The notes under the pieces are model-generated. The model worked only from the letters and a program-made list of their open reading frames with translations. It had not been told where the DNA came from and did not search any database. A program made the position numbers and the translations under genes. 64,000 nucleotides of DNA, taken from positions 2,356,001-2,420,000 of the forward strand of contig NZ_SODF01000001.1 in NCBI RefSeq assembly GCF_004365875.1, in the 5' to 3' direction. The stretch's first letter is position 1. Each line of letters opens with the position of its first letter. Positions 61,741 to 64,000 of the stretch are shown here, piece by piece. Origin of the DNA: Kribbella kalugense (lineage in GTDB: Bacteria; Actinomycetota; Actinomycetes; Propionibacteriales; Kribbellaceae).

Positions 61741-61754
61741 GATTGTCAACAATC
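61741..61754. promoter_or_regulatory. Island palindrome in the divergent promoter, candidate operator
   Basis: GATTGTCAACAATC (7-6 bp arms around CA) lies in the 65-bp gap between the dehydrogenase and maleate-isomerase-type genes, 25 bases before the latter's ATG. It is the only intergenic exact copy and the natural place for a regulator controlling both operons. TTGTNNACAA arms resemble operators of GntR/FCD-type regulators. Confidence 0.7.
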
Positions 61755-61778
61755 TTCCGGGGCCGCACACTAACTCGC

Positions 61779-62531
61779 ATGAGTACGCGCCCCTCCACCC
61801 ACCCGCTGCCGGCCCCGGTCCCTCCGCTGCTGCAGACCGGCATCGGCGTGGTCGCCCCCTACGACTTCGCGCTCGACCGTGAACTCTGGCGCTGGGTCCC
61901 CGACGACGTCACCCTGCACGTCACCCGGACGCCGTACGCACCGCTGGCGGCGACCCTCGAGATGGCCGTACACATCTCAGATCCGCAGATGATCGCCCGG
62001 TCGACAATGGACGTTCTCCCGGTCGGCCCGCTGGCGGTCGCGTACGCCTGTACGTTCGGCAGCTTCGTCTCCGGACTGACCGGCGAGGCTGCTCTGGTCC
62101 AGGCGATGGTCTCCGCAGGCGCCCCGGCCGCCGTGACCACCAGCGGCGCCCTGTTGCTCGCGCTCAACCGTCTCGGAATCAGCCGGATCGCCACGGTTAC
62201 GCCGTACACAAACGACCTCACCGCCGGGCTGACCGTCTTCCTCGCCGAGGCCGGGATCGAGGTGGTCGGGACCGCCGGGCTCGGGCTGATCGGGCAGATC
62301 TGGTCCGTGCCGTACGAAACGACGGTTGAACTCGTCCGCAGCATCGACAGCGACGCCGCCGAAGCGGTCTTCATCAGCTGCACCAACCTCCCGACGTACG
62401 ACGTGATCGCAGGACTGGAGGCCGCGCTCGGCAAACCGGTGCTGACCGCGAACCAGGTCACGATGTGGTCCGCTCTGGAGCTCGCCGGTCACCGCGGAGT
62501 CGGCGCCGGTCAGCGATTGATGGCCGCCTGA
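61779..62531 (+). CDS. Maleate cis-trans isomerase/Asp-Glu racemase-like protein
   Basis: A 250-residue protein of the maleate isomerase/arylmalonate decarboxylase fold. IGVVAPYDFALDRELWRWVP, VAYACTFGSFVSG with the first catalytic Cys, ITPY-like TVTPYTNDLTAGL, and VFISCTNLPTYDVI with the second Cys are diagnostic, as is TANQVTMWSALEL. It would isomerise or racemise a dicarboxylate. EutA of ectoine utilisation belongs to the same superfamily, and the next gene is M24/DoeA-like. It shares a base with the next start (TGATG). Confidence 0.88.
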   Translation: MSTRPSTHPLPAPVPPLLQTGIGVVAPYDFALDRELWRWVPDDVTLHVTRTPYAPLAATLEMAVHISDPQMIARSTMDVLPVGPLAVAYACTFGSFVSGLTGEAALVQAMVSAGAPAAVTTSGALLLALNRLGISRIATVTPYTNDLTAGLTVFLAEAGIEVVGTAGLGLIGQIWSVPYETTVELVRSIDSDAAEAVFISCTNLPTYDVIAGLEAALGKPVLTANQVTMWSALELAGHRGVGAGQRLMAA

Positions 62532-63694
62532 TGGATGGCGCCACCGAGTACGCCGACCGGCTGGCCCGGGTCCGCGCCGTCCTGGCCGACCGCGGCCTGG
62601 GCGCGCTGATTGTCAGCGATCCGGCGAACCTCTTCTACCTGACCGGGTACGACGCCTGGTCGTTCTATACGCCACAGTGCCTGCTGGTGCCCGCGGACGG
62701 CGAGGTCCAGTTGTTCGCGCGGGCGATGGATGCAGCGGGTGCGTCGTACACATGCAACCTGCGCGCGGACCAGGTCCACGGCTACCCCGAGGACCTCGTC
62801 CATCGGCCCGATGTCCATCCCTATGACTGGATCGCCGGGCTCTGCCGGGATCTGGTCCCGGCCGGTTCGGATGTCGCGTTCGAGGGTGACGCGCACTACT
62901 TCACCGCCCGCGGTTACCTTGCCCTGAGCAACGGTCTGCCCGGACACCGGCTGGTCGACTCGGCCGAGCTGGTCAACTGGGTCCGACTGGTCAAGTCGCC
63001 GTACGAGCTGGGTCAACTGCGGATCGCCGGCACGATCGCGGAGCGCGCGATGCGGATCGCGCTCGACCAACTGAAGCCGGGTCTCCGGCAGTGCGACCTG
63101 GTCGCCGACATCCTTGCCGCGCAGACGATCGGCACCCCCGAGCACGGGGGCGACTATCCGGCGATCGTGCCGATGTTGCCGACCGGCGATGCCGCGGGTA
63201 CTCCGCACCTGACCTGGACGGACCGCACGTTCAAGGCCGGCGAGGCGACCACGATCGAGCTGGCCGGCGTGTTCGGCCGGTACCACGCCCCGCTCGCGCG
63301 CACCGTGATGCTCGGCGACCCGCCGCGACGGCTGCGCGAGACCGCCAAGATCGTCGCTGATGGCATGCAGGCAACATTGTCAACAATCCGCGCGGGCGTC
63401 ATGGGCAGCGTCGTGCACGCGGCCTTCAACGACGTGATCGCCGCGCAGGGTCTGATCAAAGACTCCCGGATCGGGTACTCGATCGGAATCGGGTACCCAC
63501 CGGACTGGGGCGAACGCACCGTCAGCCTGCGCCCCGGCGAGACCACGGTGCTGGCCGAGGGGATGGCGTTCCACGTGATCCTCGGAATGTGGATGGACGG
63601 CTGGGGCTACGAGCTGTCCGAACCCGTGGTGGTCACCGCGGACGGCGTGGAACGGCTGACCGGTCTGTCCCACGAACTGACGATCAGGAGGTAA
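62531..63694 (+). CDS. M24-fold hydrolase lacking canonical metal ligands (ectoine hydrolase/creatinase-like)
   Basis: A 387-residue protein of the pita-bread M24 fold with a creatinase-type N-terminal domain (LGALIVSDPANLFYLTGYDAWSFYTPQ). In metal-dependent aminopeptidase P the catalytic domain has two Asp ligands; here the equivalent stretch is IELAGVFGRYHAPLARTVMLG, without them, so it is likely metal-free as in creatinase. DoeA/EutD ectoine hydrolases show similar loss. It probably opens a C-N bond in a cyclic or guanidino-like substrate. Adjacency to the EutA-like gene supports an ectoine-type pathway, not proven. Island motif at 63377 (TTG TCA ACA ATC). Confidence 0.82.
   Translation: MDGATEYADRLARVRAVLADRGLGALIVSDPANLFYLTGYDAWSFYTPQCLLVPADGEVQLFARAMDAAGASYTCNLRADQVHGYPEDLVHRPDVHPYDWIAGLCRDLVPAGSDVAFEGDAHYFTARGYLALSNGLPGHRLVDSAELVNWVRLVKSPYELGQLRIAGTIAERAMRIALDQLKPGLRQCDLVADILAAQTIGTPEHGGDYPAIVPMLPTGDAAGTPHLTWTDRTFKAGEATTIELAGVFGRYHAPLARTVMLGDPPRRLRETAKIVADGMQATLSTIRAGVMGSVVHAAFNDVIAAQGLIKDSRIGYSIGIGYPPDWGERTVSLRPGETTVLAEGMAFHVILGMWMDGWGYELSEPVVVTADGVERLTGLSHELTIRR
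63377..63386. repeat. Island palindrome TTGTCAACAA (in M24 gene)
   Basis: In frame as TTG TCA ACA ATC (Leu-Ser-Thr-Ile); 12-base form ATTGTCAACAAT at 63376-63387. Confidence 0.75.
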
Positions 63695-63698
63695 CTCT

Positions 63699-64000
63699 GT
63701 GACAGCACTCCCGTACGCCGCACGTGCCGCCGGACTGGTGGGTTCGGTGATCGACTCGAGTACGTCGCTGCTGCACAAGCAGACCCACGACATCGTCCGG
63801 TTCGCGATGGGATCGCCGGCCGCCGAAGCCGTGCCGACAAAGATCTTGTCGACAATCGCCGCCGAACAGCTGAGTCGCCCAGACGCCTACGACTACGCGG
63901 CGACCGAGGGCGACCCGCCACTGCACGCGGCGTTGCTGGAGATGCTGCGCGGGACCAGCGACGAGACCACGGCCGACCGACTGACCATCACCGCCGGCGG
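63699..64000 (+). CDS. PLP-dependent aminotransferase (class I/II), truncated by the right edge
   Basis: The first 100 residues of an aminotransferase: VIDSSTSLLHKQTHDIVRFAMGSPAAEAVPTKIL, then AYDYAATEGDPPLHAALLEML and LTITAGG, the start of the PLP phosphate-binding region of fold type I enzymes related to 2-aminoadipate transaminase. GTG start with AGGAGG seven bases upstream, five bases after the M24 stop. The active-site Lys lies beyond the window. It completes the visible island operon, and carries an island palindrome at 63846. Confidence 0.85.
   Translation, partial: MTALPYAARAAGLVGSVIDSSTSLLHKQTHDIVRFAMGSPAAEAVPTKILSTIAAEQLSRPDAYDYAATEGDPPLHAALLEMLRGTSDETTADRLTITAG
63846..63855. repeat. 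Island palindrome TTGTCGACAA (in aminotransferase)
   Basis: In frame as TTG TCG ACA ATC (Leu-Ser-Thr-Ile). Confidence 0.75.

Noticed and set aside
49132-63855. Explaining the repeated palindrome as a restriction site (GTYRAC) or chance protein motif
   Set aside because: GTYRAC without the TT/AA flanks is common throughout the window; it is the AT-rich flanks that are confined to the island, and they occur in two reading frames.
1-64000. tRNA, rRNA, prophage or intact insertion sequence
   Set aside because: I saw no cloverleaf, no rRNA-like stretch, and no integrase, transposase or phage structural gene.

Overview
The window is about 70% GC, packed with short-gap genes, and carries an aa3/bcc respiratory supercomplex operon, a PimB-type mannosyltransferase, and many GTG or leaderless starts (a TANNNT-like -10 ending 6-7 bases before the start codon). 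This points to an actinobacterium. I infer a Kribbella- or Nocardioides-like member of the Propionibacteriales, but no rRNA or tRNA is present to confirm it.

Layout. 1-4050: a two-component pair (sensor truncated by the left edge), a secreted TAP-type hydrolase and a beta-propeller lipoprotein-like protein. 4047-32197: a conserved block whose gene order matches Mycobacterium tuberculosis Rv2188c-Rv2200c (pimB', an NlpC/P60 cell-wall hydrolase, an exonuclease-UvrC fusion, trpD, ctaE-qcrCAB, then ctaF and ctaC). It is interrupted by lineage-specific genes: two metallopeptidases, an NYN-domain protein, regulators, a pair of very Gln-rich membrane proteins, a MarR/hydrolase pair and an L,D-transpeptidase lipoprotein. 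32292-36855: cysteine desulfurase and TusA, a BtrH-like protein, a sirtuin, and an XRE regulator/SDR divergent pair. 36935-42586: a 1,883-residue secreted double-GH13 amylopullulanase. 42587-48253: serine hydrolases, a DoxX-like/ECF41 sigma divergent pair with two textbook ECF41 promoters, a diacylglycerol kinase-like protein and an epimerase.

48314-64000 is a catabolic island. It opens with a guanidine-I riboswitch whose expression platform includes a hairpin over the start codon of an APC permease. Five four-base-overlapping genes follow: permease, two DUF1989 (carboxyguanidine deiminase-type) subunits, a carboxyltransferase, and allophanate hydrolase. The carboxyltransferase is unusual: it has neither the biotin carboxylase nor the biotin carrier domain of known guanidine/urea carboxylases. 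After it come an M20 deacylase, two amidases, a MerR/GyrI regulator, a DUF3830 protein, a D-2-hydroxyacid dehydrogenase, a maleate-isomerase-type protein, an M24 (ectoine hydrolase/creatinase-like) protein and the start of an aminotransferase. I cannot name this pathway.

The strongest unexplained signal is a palindrome, TTGT(C/T)(A/G)ACAA. I find it exactly nine times (counting one CC-centred variant) between 49,132 and 63,855, with further one-mismatch copies. It lies mostly inside genes, in different reading frames, and is spelled with AT-rich codons that are otherwise avoided here. One copy sits in the divergent promoter at 61741-61754. Outside the island I found only one exact copy (40172). 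This looks like a dispersed protein-binding site superimposed on coding sequence.
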